From: Streptomyces sp. NRRL F-525
Lineage (GTDB): Bacteria > Actinomycetota > Actinomycetes > Streptomycetales > Streptomycetaceae
Reading direction: 5' to 3'
DNA: 64,000 nucleotides
Assembly: GCF_000716605.1 (NCBI RefSeq)
Contig: NZ_JNXE01000011.1
Span: 163,074 to 227,073 of the forward strand
Shown here: piece after piece, positions 17,945 through 26,351 of the stretch
Position numbering within the stretch: the stretch's first letter is position 1
How the letters are laid out: each line of letters starts with the position of its first letter
Position numbers and translations under genes: made by a program
The notes under the pieces: generated by a model
The model's database searches: none
Seen by the model: the letters and a program-made list of their open reading frames with translations, nothing else
What the model was told of the DNA's origin: nothing

Positions 17945-18916
17945 TCACATGCCGTGGTGCAGCCGCCACCCTTGCCACGCCGACTCCACCATCTCCCGCA
18001 CCCCACGCCGAGCCGACCACCCCAGCTCTACGGCGGCCAGCTCGGCGGAGGCGACCGCGCGCGGCGCGTCACCGGGGCGCCGCCCCTCGACGACGGCCGG
18101 CCGCCGGTCCCCGGTGACCTCGCCGATCACCGTGACCAGCTCGCGGACCGAAACCCCTTGCCCGCGGCCGATGTTGACCGTCAGGTCACCGCTCGCGCCC
18201 CCGCCGGCCAGTTGCCGGGCCGCCGCCAGATGGGCCTCGGCGAGATCGACCACGTGGATGTAGTCGCGGATACAGGTGCCGTCCGGGGTCGGGTAGTCGT
18301 CGCCGAAGATCCGCGGCGCCTCGTCGCGGGTGAGCCGGTCGAAGACCATGGGGACGATGTTGAAAACCCCGGTGTCGGCCAGCTCCGGCGCGGCCGCGCC
18401 CGCCACGTTGAAGTAGCGCAGGCACACCGTGCCGATGCCGTGCGCCGCGCCCGCCGCCCGGACCAGCCACTCACCGGTGAGCTTGGTCTCGCCGTACGGG
18501 TTCACCGGCGCGCACGGGGCGTCCTCGGTGATCAGGTCGACGCCCGGGTCGCCGTAGACCGCCGCCGAGGACGAGAACACGAACCGCTCGATACCGGCCT
18601 CGGCGACCGCGTCCAGGAGGGTCGCCAGGCCGCCGACGTTCTCCCGGTAGTAGTACGTCGGCCGTGCCACGGACTCGGCGACCTGCTTGCGTGCGGCGAG
18701 ATGCACGACCCCGGTCACCTCGTGCCCGGCGAAGACCCGCTTCAGGAGGTCGCCGTCCAGGGACGAGCCGTGGACGAGCGGGACGTCCGTAGGGAGGCGT
18801 GCGGGGTTTCCCGCGGAGAGGTTGTCCAGGGCGACGACACGCTCTCCGGCGTCCGCCATCGCCCGTGCCACATGGGCCCCGATGTATCCGGCTCCGCCGG
18901 TGATCAGCCAGGTCAT
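17945..18916 (-). CDS. galE: UDP-glucose 4-epimerase
   Basis: The 323-aa extended short-chain dehydrogenase interconverts UDP-glucose and UDP-galactose. It begins with the NAD-binding WLITGGAGYIGAHVAR, contains the SSSAAVYG segment with the catalytic Ser/Thr region near 112-118, and has the active-site Y-x-x-x-K as YGETK. The start MTWLITGG (18916) is favoured over an ATG two codons upstream because AGGG is nine rather than three bases away. It is divergent from the polyol-phosphate cluster starting at 19193 and could supply a galactosyl donor for it, an inference from position only. Confidence 0.92.
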   Translation of the reverse strand: MTWLITGGAGYIGAHVARAMADAGERVVALDNLSAGNPARLPTDVPLVHGSSLDGDLLKRVFAGHEVTGVVHLAARKQVAESVARPTYYYRENVGGLATLLDAVAEAGIERFVFSSSAAVYGDPGVDLITEDAPCAPVNPYGETKLTGEWLVRAAGAAHGIGTVCLRYFNVAGAAAPELADTGVFNIVPMVFDRLTRDEAPRIFGDDYPTPDGTCIRDYIHVVDLAEAHLAAARQLAGGGASGDLTVNIGRGQGVSVRELVTVIGEVTGDRRPAVVEGRRPGDAPRAVASAELAAVELGWSARRGVREMVESAWQGWRLHHGM

Positions 18917-19192
18917 GGGCATTCACCCTATGTGGATACGGAGAGGGCCTCCGCAATGTCCCGCGATGCCCGGTCTGACAGGTGCGGTTTGTCGGCCGGG
19001 CCCCGAATCCCCGATGATGATCTCGGCGGAGGCGCTGGCAGACCGTGTTGATCGGGCCATGAACGGCCGGTGAACACGGGCTTGAGAGCATCCGATAGCC
19101 TCTGCCGACATGCCGCCCGGGTGCCACCCGAAGGGCGCCACCACCATGCACATGACCGGCGCCCGAGCGTCGGACCCAGGGAGTGAGTTCGG

Positions 19193-20980
19193 TTGCCGAC
19201 CGCCATCCTCACCGGTCAGCCGGTCCCCGGATCGTCGATCGAGGGCGATCTGCGGTCGCTCGGCTTCGACGTCCGGACCGCCGCCGACACCACCGAGGCG
19301 GAGACGCTCCTCGCGGCGGTCCCCGGTGACCAGCGGGTCGCCGTGGTGGACGCCCGCTTCGTCGGCCACCCGCACGCGCTGCGCCTGGGCCTCACCGACC
19401 CCCGCTTCCCGCTCGCCGCGGTACCGGGGGCCGTCACCGCCCAGCCGGCCGGACGCCAGGCCCTGACCCGCGCGGTCGCCCGCGAGCACTCGGCCGGCGG
19501 CGGCACGACCCTCCTCGACAACCTCGCCGACCGCGTCGTCACCGCCCTCGACGCCGACGGCTGCGCCGTGCACCGCCCCGAGCTGGGCAGCCTCGTCGCC
19601 ACGGTCCCCGCCGACCCGCAGGCCCGCAACGAGGCACGCCAGGCGGTGGCCGCCGTCGACGACGAGGCCGTACGCCTGAAGTCGGCCGTGAAGTCCCGCG
19701 ACGGCTTCTTCACCACCCACTTCATCAGCCCGTACTCCCGCTACATCGCGCGCTGGTGCGCCCGCCACGGCCTCACCCCGAACCAGGTCACCACCGCGTC
19801 CCTGCTCACCGCGCTCATCGCGGCCGGCAGCGCGGCCACCGGGACCCGGGCCGGCTACGTCGTGGCCGGCGTACTGCTCCTGTGCTCCTTCGTCCTCGAC
19901 TGCGTCGACGGACAGATCGCCCGCTACGCCCTGAAGTACTCCACGCTCGGCGCCTGGCTCGACGCCACCTTCGACCGCGCCAAGGAGTACGCCTACTACG
20001 CGGGCCTCGCGCTCGGAGCGGCCCGGAGCGGCGACGACGTATGGGCGCTGGCACTCGGCGCGATGATCCTGCAGACCTGTCGGCACGTCGTGGACTTCTC
20101 CTTCACCGAGGCCAACCACGACGCCACGGCCAACACCAGCCCCACCGCCGCCCTCTCCGACAAGCTCGACAGCGTCGGCTGGACGGTCTGGCTGCGCCGG
20201 ATGATAGTGCTGCCCATCGGCGAACGATGGGCGATGATCGCCGTCCTCACGGCCGCGACGACCCCCCGCATCACCTTCTACGTCCTCCTCGTCGGCTGCG
20301 CCTTCGCGGCGACGTACACGACGGCGGGCCGGGTGCTGCGCTCGTTGACCCGCAGGGCGACCCGGACGGACCGGGCGGCACAGGCGCTGGCGGACCTGGC
20401 GGACAGCGGGCCGCTGGCCCACCTGCTGGTGCGCCCGGGGAAGACATACGCGCGCGTGGCGGTCGTCGTCGCCGCCCTCGGTGCCGTCCTGGTGACGGGT
20501 TCGGCGCTTCTGTGGGGTGCCGGCTGGCAGAACGTCGTGTGTGCCGTGCTCTACGTCCTTTTCTCCGCGGCAGCCGTCGCCCGCCCCCTCAAGGGCTCCC
20601 TCGACTGGCTGGTCCCCCCGTTCTTTCGGGCGGCCGAATACTGCACCGTCCTCATCCTCGCGGCTGAAGCGGAGGTAAACGGAGCACTGCCGGCGGCTTT
20701 CGGCCTGGTGGCCGCCGTCGCCTACCATCACTACGACACGGTGTACCGCATCCGCGGCAATGCCGGGGCGTCTCCGGCCTGGCTGGTGCGCGCCATCGGG
20801 GGGCACGAAGGGCGGACGCTGCTCGTCACCGTTCTCGCCGCCGCGCTCACCGCGTCGCAGTTCACGGTCGCGCTCACGGTCCTGGCCGTGGCCGTGGCCC
20901 TGCTGGTGCTCGTCGAGAGCATCCGCTTCTGGGTGTCCGCAGGGGCGCCCGCCGTACACGATGAAGGAGAACCCGCATGA
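19193..20980 (+). CDS. Large CDP-alcohol phosphatidyltransferase family membrane protein
   Basis: The 595-aa protein joins a soluble N-terminal region (1-170, beginning PTAILTGQPVPGSSIEGDLRSLGFDV, fold not recognised) to an integral-membrane CDP-alcohol phosphotransferase domain. The full signature is present from D236: D-x2-D-G-x2-A-R-x8-G-x3-D-x3-D in DCVDGQIAR...GAWLDATFD. A further hydrophobic region follows to the C-terminus; I recall this as the DUF5941 arrangement. It would move a phospho-alcohol from a CDP-activated donor to an acceptor at the membrane. The start is TTG, with GGGAG upstream and no in-frame ATG. It begins a tightly overlapping operon (ATGA to the next gene). Confidence 0.85.
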   Translation: MPTAILTGQPVPGSSIEGDLRSLGFDVRTAADTTEAETLLAAVPGDQRVAVVDARFVGHPHALRLGLTDPRFPLAAVPGAVTAQPAGRQALTRAVAREHSAGGGTTLLDNLADRVVTALDADGCAVHRPELGSLVATVPADPQARNEARQAVAAVDDEAVRLKSAVKSRDGFFTTHFISPYSRYIARWCARHGLTPNQVTTASLLTALIAAGSAATGTRAGYVVAGVLLLCSFVLDCVDGQIARYALKYSTLGAWLDATFDRAKEYAYYAGLALGAARSGDDVWALALGAMILQTCRHVVDFSFTEANHDATANTSPTAALSDKLDSVGWTVWLRRMIVLPIGERWAMIAVLTAATTPRITFYVLLVGCAFAATYTTAGRVLRSLTRRATRTDRAAQALADLADSGPLAHLLVRPGKTYARVAVVVAALGAVLVTGSALLWGAGWQNVVCAVLYVLFSAAAVARPLKGSLDWLVPPFFRAAEYCTVLILAAEAEVNGALPAAFGLVAAVAYHHYDTVYRIRGNAGASPAWLVRAIGGHEGRTLLVTVLAAALTASQFTVALTVLAVAVALLVLVESIRFWVSAGAPAVHDEGEPA

Positions 20981-21729
20981 TCGGCCTCGTGCTGGCGGCC
21001 GGCGCCGGACGGCGTCTGCGCCCCTACACCCACAGCCTTCCCAAGGCTCTGGTGCCGGTGGGGCCCGCGGGTATAGAGGGCGAACCGACGGTCCTGGACC
21101 TCACCCTCGGCAACTTCGCCGAGATCGGTCTGACCGAGGTCGCGATCATCGTCGGCTACCGCAAGGAGGCCGTCTACGAGCGCAAGGCGGCCCTCGAGGC
21201 GAAGTACGGCCTCAAGCTCACCCTCATCGACAACGACAAGGCCGAGGAGTGGAACAACGCCTACTCCCTCTGGTGCGGACGTGACGCGCTCAAGGACGGC
21301 GTGATCCTCGCCAACGGCGACACCGTCCACCCGGTCTCCGTCGAGCGCACGCTGCTGGCCGCCCGCGGCGACGGCAAGAAGATCATCCTCGCGCTGGACA
21401 CCGTCAAGTCCCTTGCGGACGAGGAGATGAAGGTCGTCGTCGACCCCGCCAAGGGCATGACGAAGATCACCAAGCTGATGGATCCCGCCGAGGCGACCGG
21501 TGAGTACATCGGCGTCACCCTCATCGAGGGCGACGCCACCGCCGAACTCGCCGACGCGCTCAAGACCGTGTGGGAGACCGACCCGCAGCAGTTCTACGAG
21601 CACGGCTACCAGGAGCTCGTGAACCGCGGCTTCCGGATCGACGTGGCCCCGATCGGCGACGTCAAGTGGGTCGAGATCGACAACCACGACGACTTGGCCA
21701 AGGGTCGGGAGATCGCGTGCCTGTACTGA
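20977..21729 (+). CDS. Sugar/polyol-phosphate nucleotidyltransferase
   Basis: This 250-aa GT-A-like nucleotidyltransferase begins with the pyrophosphorylase signature LVLAAGAGRRLRPYTHSLPKALVPV, which binds NTP and the phosphorylated substrate. ANGDTVH around 110 is the metal-binding Asp region. It resembles the LicC / inositol-phosphate cytidylyltransferase group more than GlmU or RmlA, and the flanking CDP-alcohol enzymes make CTP the likely nucleotide. A glycerol-1-phosphate or related polyol phosphate made by the next gene is the natural candidate substrate; this is inference. It overlaps the upstream gene by 4 bp and the downstream one by 13 bp. Confidence 0.85.
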   Translation: MIGLVLAAGAGRRLRPYTHSLPKALVPVGPAGIEGEPTVLDLTLGNFAEIGLTEVAIIVGYRKEAVYERKAALEAKYGLKLTLIDNDKAEEWNNAYSLWCGRDALKDGVILANGDTVHPVSVERTLLAARGDGKKIILALDTVKSLADEEMKVVVDPAKGMTKITKLMDPAEATGEYIGVTLIEGDATAELADALKTVWETDPQQFYEHGYQELVNRGFRIDVAPIGDVKWVEIDNHDDLAKGREIACLY

Positions 21730-22778
21730 CCCGGCTGATTCCCTCGCCCGTCGTCGTGGACATCCGCCCGGGTGCCCTCGACGACCTGGCCGGTGTCCTC
21801 GCCGACCAGCGCGTCTCGCACTCCGGCCGGCTCGCGGTCGCCGTCAGTGGCGGCTCCGGCGCCCGGCTGCGCGCGCGCCTGGAACCGAGCCTGCCCGGCG
21901 CCACCTGGTACGAGGTCGGCGGCGGCACCCTGGATGACGCGATCCGGCTGGCCGGCGACATGAAGGCCGGTCACTACGACGCGGTCGTGGGCCTCGGCGG
22001 CGGCAAGATCATCGACTGCGCCAAGTTCGCCGCGGCGCGCATCGGCCTGCCGCTGGTCGCCGTACCGACGAACCTCGCGCACGACGGCCTGTGCTCGCCG
22101 GTCGCGACCCTCGACAACGACGCGGGCCGCGGCTCCTACGGTGTGCCGAACCCGATCGCCGTCGTCATCGACCTCGACGTGATCCGTGAGGCACCGGTCC
22201 GCTTCGTGCGGGCGGGCATCGGGGACGCGATCTCCAACATCTCCGCGATCGCGGACTGGGAGCTCGCGAACCGCGTCAAGGGCGAGAAGATCGACGGGCT
22301 CGCCGCGGCCATGGCACGCCAGGCGGGCGAGGCCGTGCTGCGCCACCCGGGCGGGGTCGGCGACAACGCCTTCCTCCAGGTGCTGGCAGAGGCGCTCGTC
22401 CTCAGCGGTATCGCCATGTCGGTGTCGGGCGACTCACGCCCGTCCTCCGGTGCCTGCCACGAGATCAACCACGCCTTCGACCTGCTCTTCCCCAAACGCG
22501 CTGCCGCCCACGGCGAGCAGTGCGGACTGGGCGCGGCCTTCGCCATGTACCTCCGCGGGGCCCACGAGGAATCGGCCTACATGGCCGAGGTGCTGCGCCG
22601 GCACGGACTGCCGGTGCTGCCGGAGGAGATCGGGTTCACGGTGGACGAGTTCGTCCGCGCCGTGGAGTTCGCCCCCGAGACCCGCCCCGGCCGCTACACC
22701 ATCCTCGAACACCTCGACCTGAAAACCGACCAGATCAAGGACATCTACGCCGACTATGTCAAGGCCATCGGTAGCTGA
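21717..22778 (+). CDS. sn-Glycerol-1-phosphate dehydrogenase-like (iron-containing ADH fold)
   Basis: The 353-aa protein belongs to the dehydroquinate-synthase / iron-alcohol-dehydrogenase superfamily. GLGGGKIIDCAKFAA is the NAD(P)-binding loop. PTNLAHDGLCSPVATL matches the 'PT..sHDG..SP' motif typical of glycerol-1-phosphate dehydrogenases (archaeal EgsA, Bacillus AraM). Metal ligands are visible in the HEINHAF and HGEQCGLG segments. The likely reaction is DHAP plus NAD(P)H to sn-glycerol-1-phosphate. The GTG at 21717 has GGGAG five bases upstream and lies inside the end of the preceding gene. Aminopolyol or other ketose-phosphate substrates remain possible. Confidence 0.82.
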   Translation: MPVLTRLIPSPVVVDIRPGALDDLAGVLADQRVSHSGRLAVAVSGGSGARLRARLEPSLPGATWYEVGGGTLDDAIRLAGDMKAGHYDAVVGLGGGKIIDCAKFAAARIGLPLVAVPTNLAHDGLCSPVATLDNDAGRGSYGVPNPIAVVIDLDVIREAPVRFVRAGIGDAISNISAIADWELANRVKGEKIDGLAAAMARQAGEAVLRHPGGVGDNAFLQVLAEALVLSGIAMSVSGDSRPSSGACHEINHAFDLLFPKRAAAHGEQCGLGAAFAMYLRGAHEESAYMAEVLRRHGLPVLPEEIGFTVDEFVRAVEFAPETRPGRYTILEHLDLKTDQIKDIYADYVKAIGS

Positions 22779-23535
22779 ACTCCGTCCCGTCGTCCACCCC
22801 GCTGGGGTGAAGGACCGGCGCAGCGGTGAGCACTGGATGGGACGCCTCTACATGCGTGAGGTGTCTCTGCGGGTCGACCGCTACCTGGTGAACACCAGGG
22901 TCTCGCCCAACCAGCTCACGTACCTGATGACCGTCTTCGGCGTGCTCGCCGCCCCGGCGCTGCTGGTGCCGGGGATCACGGGCGCCGTGCTCGGCGTGGT
23001 GTGCGTCCAGATGTATCTGCTGCTGGACTGCGTCGACGGCGAGATCGCCCGCTGGCGCAAGCAGTACTCGCTCGCCGGGGTCTACCTCGACCGGGTCGGC
23101 GCCTATCTGACCGACGCCGCCGTGCTGGTGGGCTTCGGGCTGCGCGCGGCCGACCTGTTCGGCAGCGGCCGTATCGACTGGCTGTGGGCCTTCCTCGGGA
23201 CGCTGGCCGCGCTCGGCGCGATCCTCATCAAGGCCGAGACCGACCTGGTCGGCGTCGCCCGGCACCAGACCGGCAAGGCACCGGTCCAGGAGGCCGCGGC
23301 CGAGATGCGGTCCTCCGGGATGGCGCTGGCCCGCCGGGCCGCCGCCGCCTTCAAGTTCCACCGGCTCATCCTCGGCATCGAGGCGACCCTGCTGATCCTG
23401 GTCCTCGCGATCGTCGACCAGATCCGCGGCGACCTGTACTTCTCGCGGCTCGGCGTCGCCGTACTGGCCGGCATCGCGCTGCTGCAGACCCTGCTGCACC
23501 TGGTGTCGATCCTCGCGTCGAGCAGGCTGAAGTGA
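22756..23535 (+). CDS. CDP-alcohol phosphatidyltransferase family protein
   Basis: This second CDP-alcohol phosphotransferase of the cluster has 259 aa and several membrane helices. The catalytic signature DCVDGEIAR...AGVYLDRVGAYLTD is complete. It is shorter than the 19193 product and lacks the soluble N-terminal region. Two such enzymes with one nucleotidyltransferase suggest successive transfers, for example onto a lipid anchor and then chain extension. The start ATG lies inside the dehydrogenase gene (23-bp overlap), implying translational coupling. Confidence 0.88.
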   Translation: MSRPSVAELRPVVHPAGVKDRRSGEHWMGRLYMREVSLRVDRYLVNTRVSPNQLTYLMTVFGVLAAPALLVPGITGAVLGVVCVQMYLLLDCVDGEIARWRKQYSLAGVYLDRVGAYLTDAAVLVGFGLRAADLFGSGRIDWLWAFLGTLAALGAILIKAETDLVGVARHQTGKAPVQEAAAEMRSSGMALARRAAAAFKFHRLILGIEATLLILVLAIVDQIRGDLYFSRLGVAVLAGIALLQTLLHLVSILASSRLK

Positions 23536-24413
23536 GCGGCATGAAGGTCGGCGCGGTGATCATCACCATGGGCAACCGCCCCGACGAACTGCGGGCACTG
23601 CTCGACTCGGTCGCCAAGCAGGACGGCGACCGGGTCGAGGCGGTGGTCGTCGGCAACGGCTCGCCCGTCCCGGACGTCCCCGCGGGCGTCCGGACCATAG
23701 AACTGCCCGAGAACCTCGGCATCCCCGGCGGCCGCAACATCGGCCTGGAGGCCTTCGGGCCCGCCGGTCGCGAGGTCGACATAGTGATGTTCCTCGACGA
23801 CGACGGGCTCCTCGCCCAGCACGACACCGCCGAGCTGTGCCGGCAGGCCTTCGCCGCCGACCCCCGCCTCGGCATCATCAGCTTCCGCATCGCCGACCCG
23901 GAGACGGGTGTCACCCAGCGCCGCCACGTCCCGCGCCTGCGCGCCTCCGACCCGATGCGCTCCTCCCGGGTCACCACCTTCCTCGGCGGCGCCAACGCCG
24001 TCCGCACGAAGGTCTTCGCCGAGGTCGGCGGACTCCCGGACGAGTTCTTCTACGCCCATGAGGAGACGGACCTCGCCTGGCGGGCCCTCGATGCGGGCTG
24101 GATGATCGACTACCGGTCCGACATGGTCCTGTACCACCCGACCACCGCCCCTTCGCGGCACGCGGTCTACCACCGCATGGTCGCCCGCAACCGCGTCTGG
24201 CTGGCCCGCCGCAACCTCCCCACCCCCCTCGTCCCCGTCTACCTCGGGGTATGGCTGCTGCTCACCCTCCTGCGCCGCCCCTCGCGCCCGGCGCTGCAGG
24301 CCTGGTTCGGCGGGTTCAAGGAGGGCTGGACCACTCCGTGCGGTCCGCGCCGGCCCATGCGGTGGCGTACGGTGTGGCGCCTGACCCGGCTGGGCCGTCC
24401 TCCGGTCATCTGA
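23532..24413 (+). CDS. GT2 family glycosyltransferase
   Basis: The 293-aa protein has a GT-A fold: VGAVIITMGNRPDELRALLDSV at the start, VVVGNGS, then the DxD-type metal motif in VMFLDDDG near 85. LGGANAVRTKVFAEVGGLPDEFFYAHEETDLAWRALDAG is the conserved acceptor/base region of rhamnosyl/galactosyl-type family 2 enzymes. A hydrophobic segment near residue 235 may tether it to the membrane. It probably decorates the polyol-phosphate product of this cluster. The GTG start (MSGMKVGAV) overlaps the upstream stop as GTGA; an ATG three codons later is possible but has no ribosome-binding site. Confidence 0.88.
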   Translation: MSGMKVGAVIITMGNRPDELRALLDSVAKQDGDRVEAVVVGNGSPVPDVPAGVRTIELPENLGIPGGRNIGLEAFGPAGREVDIVMFLDDDGLLAQHDTAELCRQAFAADPRLGIISFRIADPETGVTQRRHVPRLRASDPMRSSRVTTFLGGANAVRTKVFAEVGGLPDEFFYAHEETDLAWRALDAGWMIDYRSDMVLYHPTTAPSRHAVYHRMVARNRVWLARRNLPTPLVPVYLGVWLLLTLLRRPSRPALQAWFGGFKEGWTTPCGPRRPMRWRTVWRLTRLGRPPVI

Positions 24414-24465
24414 CAAGCTCGGGGCGCGCGTCACCGCGCGCGGGACGCGCGGCCGACCCCTCGAA

Positions 24466-24487
24466 ACGTATCCGGCGGCGGATACGT
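24466..24487. other. Inverted repeat ACGTATCCG-N4-CGGATACGT
   Basis: Nine-base perfect arms separated by four bases lie 53 bp after the glycosyltransferase stop and 79 bp before the ABC permease start. It could be a weak terminator of the upstream operon or an operator for the exporter promoter; there is no T-tract. Confidence 0.6.
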
Positions 24488-24510
24488 GTCAGTTCCTGTA
24501 GCACAATTCT

Positions 24511-24543
24511 GTAAGACGAACGCAAGACAGTCGTAAGACGAAT
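24511..24543 (+). repeat. Three 11-bp direct repeats upstream of the ABC exporter
   Basis: The units GTAAGACGAAC, GCAAGACAGTC and GTAAGACGAAT place the pentamer AAGAC at exactly 11-bp spacing (24513, 24524, 24535). The block is 22 bp upstream of the TTG start of the permease gene. Helically phased direct repeats are the usual target of OmpR/PhoB-family response regulators. Confidence 0.8.
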
Positions 24544-24565
24544 CCGAAAATGAAGGCATCCACCC

Positions 24566-25495
24566 TTGAGTGAGACAACGCATGACGGCGGAGTCGCGGT
24601 GAGCCCGCGTCCGTCGCCCGACGAAGGCCTCACGGCGGCGCAGCTGTCCGCCAAGTACGGGCTGACGGTGAGCGGTGCCCGCCCCGGACTCGCCGAGTAC
24701 GTCCGCCAGCTCTGGGGACGCCGGCACTTCATCCTCGCCTTCTCCCAGGCGAAGCTGACGGCCCAGTACAGCCAGGCGAAGCTCGGCCAGCTCTGGCAGG
24801 TGGCCACACCGCTGCTGAACGCGGCCGTGTACTTCTTCATCTTCGGCGTCATCCTGAAGGCCAGCCGGGGCATGTCCCGGGACGTGTACATCCCGTTCCT
24901 GGTCACGGGCGTCTTCGTGTTCACCTTCACGCAGAGCTCGATCATGGCGGGCGTCCGCGCGATCTCCGGCAACCTCGGCCTGGTGCGCGCGCTGCACTTC
25001 CCGCGCGCCTCGCTGCCGATCTCCTTCGCTCTCCAGCAGCTCCAGCAGCTGCTGTTCTCGATGGTCGTGCTGTTCATCATCGTCGTGGGCTTCGGCAGCT
25101 ACCCGAGTCTGTCCTGGCTGCTGATCGTCCCGGTCCTGGTGCTGCAGTTCCTCTTCAACACCGGGCTCGCGCTGATCGTGGCGCGGATGGGCGCCAAGAC
25201 CCCGGACCTCGCGCAGCTGATGCCGTTCATGCTGCGCACCTGGATGTACGCGTCGGGCGTCATGTTCTCCATCAGCACGATGATGGAGGGCCGCTCCGAG
25301 GTGTTCGTCCGCATCCTGCAGGTGAACCCGGCGGCCATCTACATGGACCTGATGCGCTTCGCGCTCATCGACGGCTACGGCTCGTCGAACCTGCCGCCGC
25401 ACGTCTGGGCCATCGCCGCCTTCTGGGCCGTGGTCCTGTTCGCCGGCGGCTTCGTGTACTTCTGGCAGGCGGAGGAGAGGTACGGCCGTGGCTGA
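24566..25495 (+). CDS. TagG-like ABC-2 transporter permease
   Basis: The 309-aa integral-membrane protein is the permease of an ABC-2 polysaccharide/teichoic-acid exporter. After a soluble N-terminus (1-60), FSQAKLTAQYSQAKLGQLWQVATPLLNAAVYFFIFGVI shows the characteristic 'Y..s.LG.lW.il.P' motif that precedes TM1, and about six membrane helices follow. The start is TTG, with AAGG nine bases upstream; the GTG at 24570 is out of frame. Its stop overlaps the ATPase gene by 8 bp. The 150-bp gap before it holds its own probable promoter with phased repeats. Confidence 0.9.
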   Translation: MSETTHDGGVAVSPRPSPDEGLTAAQLSAKYGLTVSGARPGLAEYVRQLWGRRHFILAFSQAKLTAQYSQAKLGQLWQVATPLLNAAVYFFIFGVILKASRGMSRDVYIPFLVTGVFVFTFTQSSIMAGVRAISGNLGLVRALHFPRASLPISFALQQLQQLLFSMVVLFIIVVGFGSYPSLSWLLIVPVLVLQFLFNTGLALIVARMGAKTPDLAQLMPFMLRTWMYASGVMFSISTMMEGRSEVFVRILQVNPAAIYMDLMRFALIDGYGSSNLPPHVWAIAAFWAVVLFAGGFVYFWQAEERYGRG

Positions 25496-26279
25496 GCAGA
25501 ACGTCGAGCAGACCCCCCGGGATCTGGTCCCCACCGTCATCGCGGACGAGCTGCACATCGTCTACCGCGTGCACGGTGCCAAGACCGGCAAGGGCAGCGC
25601 CACCTCCGCCCTCAGCCGCATAGTCAAGCGCGGCGAGGAGCGCGGGGTGCGCAAGGTGCACGCCGTCAAGGGCGTCTCCTTCGTCGCCTACCGCGGCGAG
25701 GCCGTCGGCCTCATCGGCTCGAACGGCTCCGGCAAGTCGACCCTGCTGCGCGCCATCGCGGGCCTGCTCCCGGCCGAGAAGGGCCGGGTCTACACGAACG
25801 GCCAGCCTTCGCTGCTGGGTGTGAACGCGGCTCTGATGAACGACCTCACCGGCGAGCGCAACGTCATCCTGGGCGGGCTCGCCATGGGCATGTCCCGCGA
25901 GCAGGTCCGGGAGCGCTACCAGGAGATCGTCGACTTCTCCGGCATCAACGAGAAGGGCGACTTCATCACCCTCCCGATGCGCACGTACTCCTCCGGTATG
26001 GCGGCCCGGCTGCGTTTCTCCATCGCGGCGGCGAAGGACCACGACGTCCTGATGATCGACGAGGCGCTGGCCACCGGCGACCGCAAGTTCCAGGTCCGCT
26101 CCGAGGAGCGCATCCGCGAGCTGCGCAAGTCCGCGGGCACGGTGTTTCTCGTCAGTCACAACAACAAGTCGATCCGCGACACCTGCGACCGGGTGCTGTG
26201 GCTGGAACGCGGCGAACTGCGGATGGACGGTCCGACCGACGAGGTTCTCAAGGAGTACGAGAAGTTCACGGGCAAGTAG
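25488..26279 (+). CDS. TagH-like ABC transporter ATP-binding protein
   Basis: The 263-aa ATPase has Walker A GSNGSGKST near residue 85, a signature TYSSGMAARLRFSIA near 165 and Walker B VLMIDEALATGDRKF. The degenerate signature and the DEALATGD segment are typical of the TagH/Wzt subfamily that exports polymer or glycolipid, rather than importers. The N-terminal extension (AKTGKGSATSALSRIVKRGEERG) before the ABC core is also typical. There is no C-terminal carbohydrate-binding extension of the Wzt type. With the permease it forms the export step of the 19-26 kb cluster. A strong terminator follows. Confidence 0.92.
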   Translation: MAEQNVEQTPRDLVPTVIADELHIVYRVHGAKTGKGSATSALSRIVKRGEERGVRKVHAVKGVSFVAYRGEAVGLIGSNGSGKSTLLRAIAGLLPAEKGRVYTNGQPSLLGVNAALMNDLTGERNVILGGLAMGMSREQVRERYQEIVDFSGINEKGDFITLPMRTYSSGMAARLRFSIAAAKDHDVLMIDEALATGDRKFQVRSEERIRELRKSAGTVFLVSHNNKSIRDTCDRVLWLERGELRMDGPTDEVLKEYEKFTGK

Positions 26280-26320
26280 TCCCCGCGCATAGCGGGCGCA
26301 AAAGCCCAGAACGCTTCCCA

Positions 26321-26351
26321 GAGCCCCGCCGGAACTGTTCCGGCGGGGCTC
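26321..26351 (+). terminator. Intrinsic-type terminator after the ABC exporter operon
   Basis: A perfect 13-bp stem (26321-26333 with 26339-26351) of GAGCCCCGCCGGA and its complement closes a 5-nt loop, 41 bp after the ATPase stop. It separates the exporter operon from the hopanoid operon. Confidence 0.9.

Noticed and set aside
18923..20959. 678-codon open frame antisense to the large CDP-alcohol phosphotransferase gene
   Set aside because: Low-complexity Gly/Arg/Asp composition and no domain; the sense strand has the full phosphotransferase signature and membrane helices.
24466..24487. Inverted repeat as a definite terminator
   Set aside because: A nine-base stem with a four-base loop and no T-tract, close to phased repeats, could equally be an operator, so it is listed without a terminator call.
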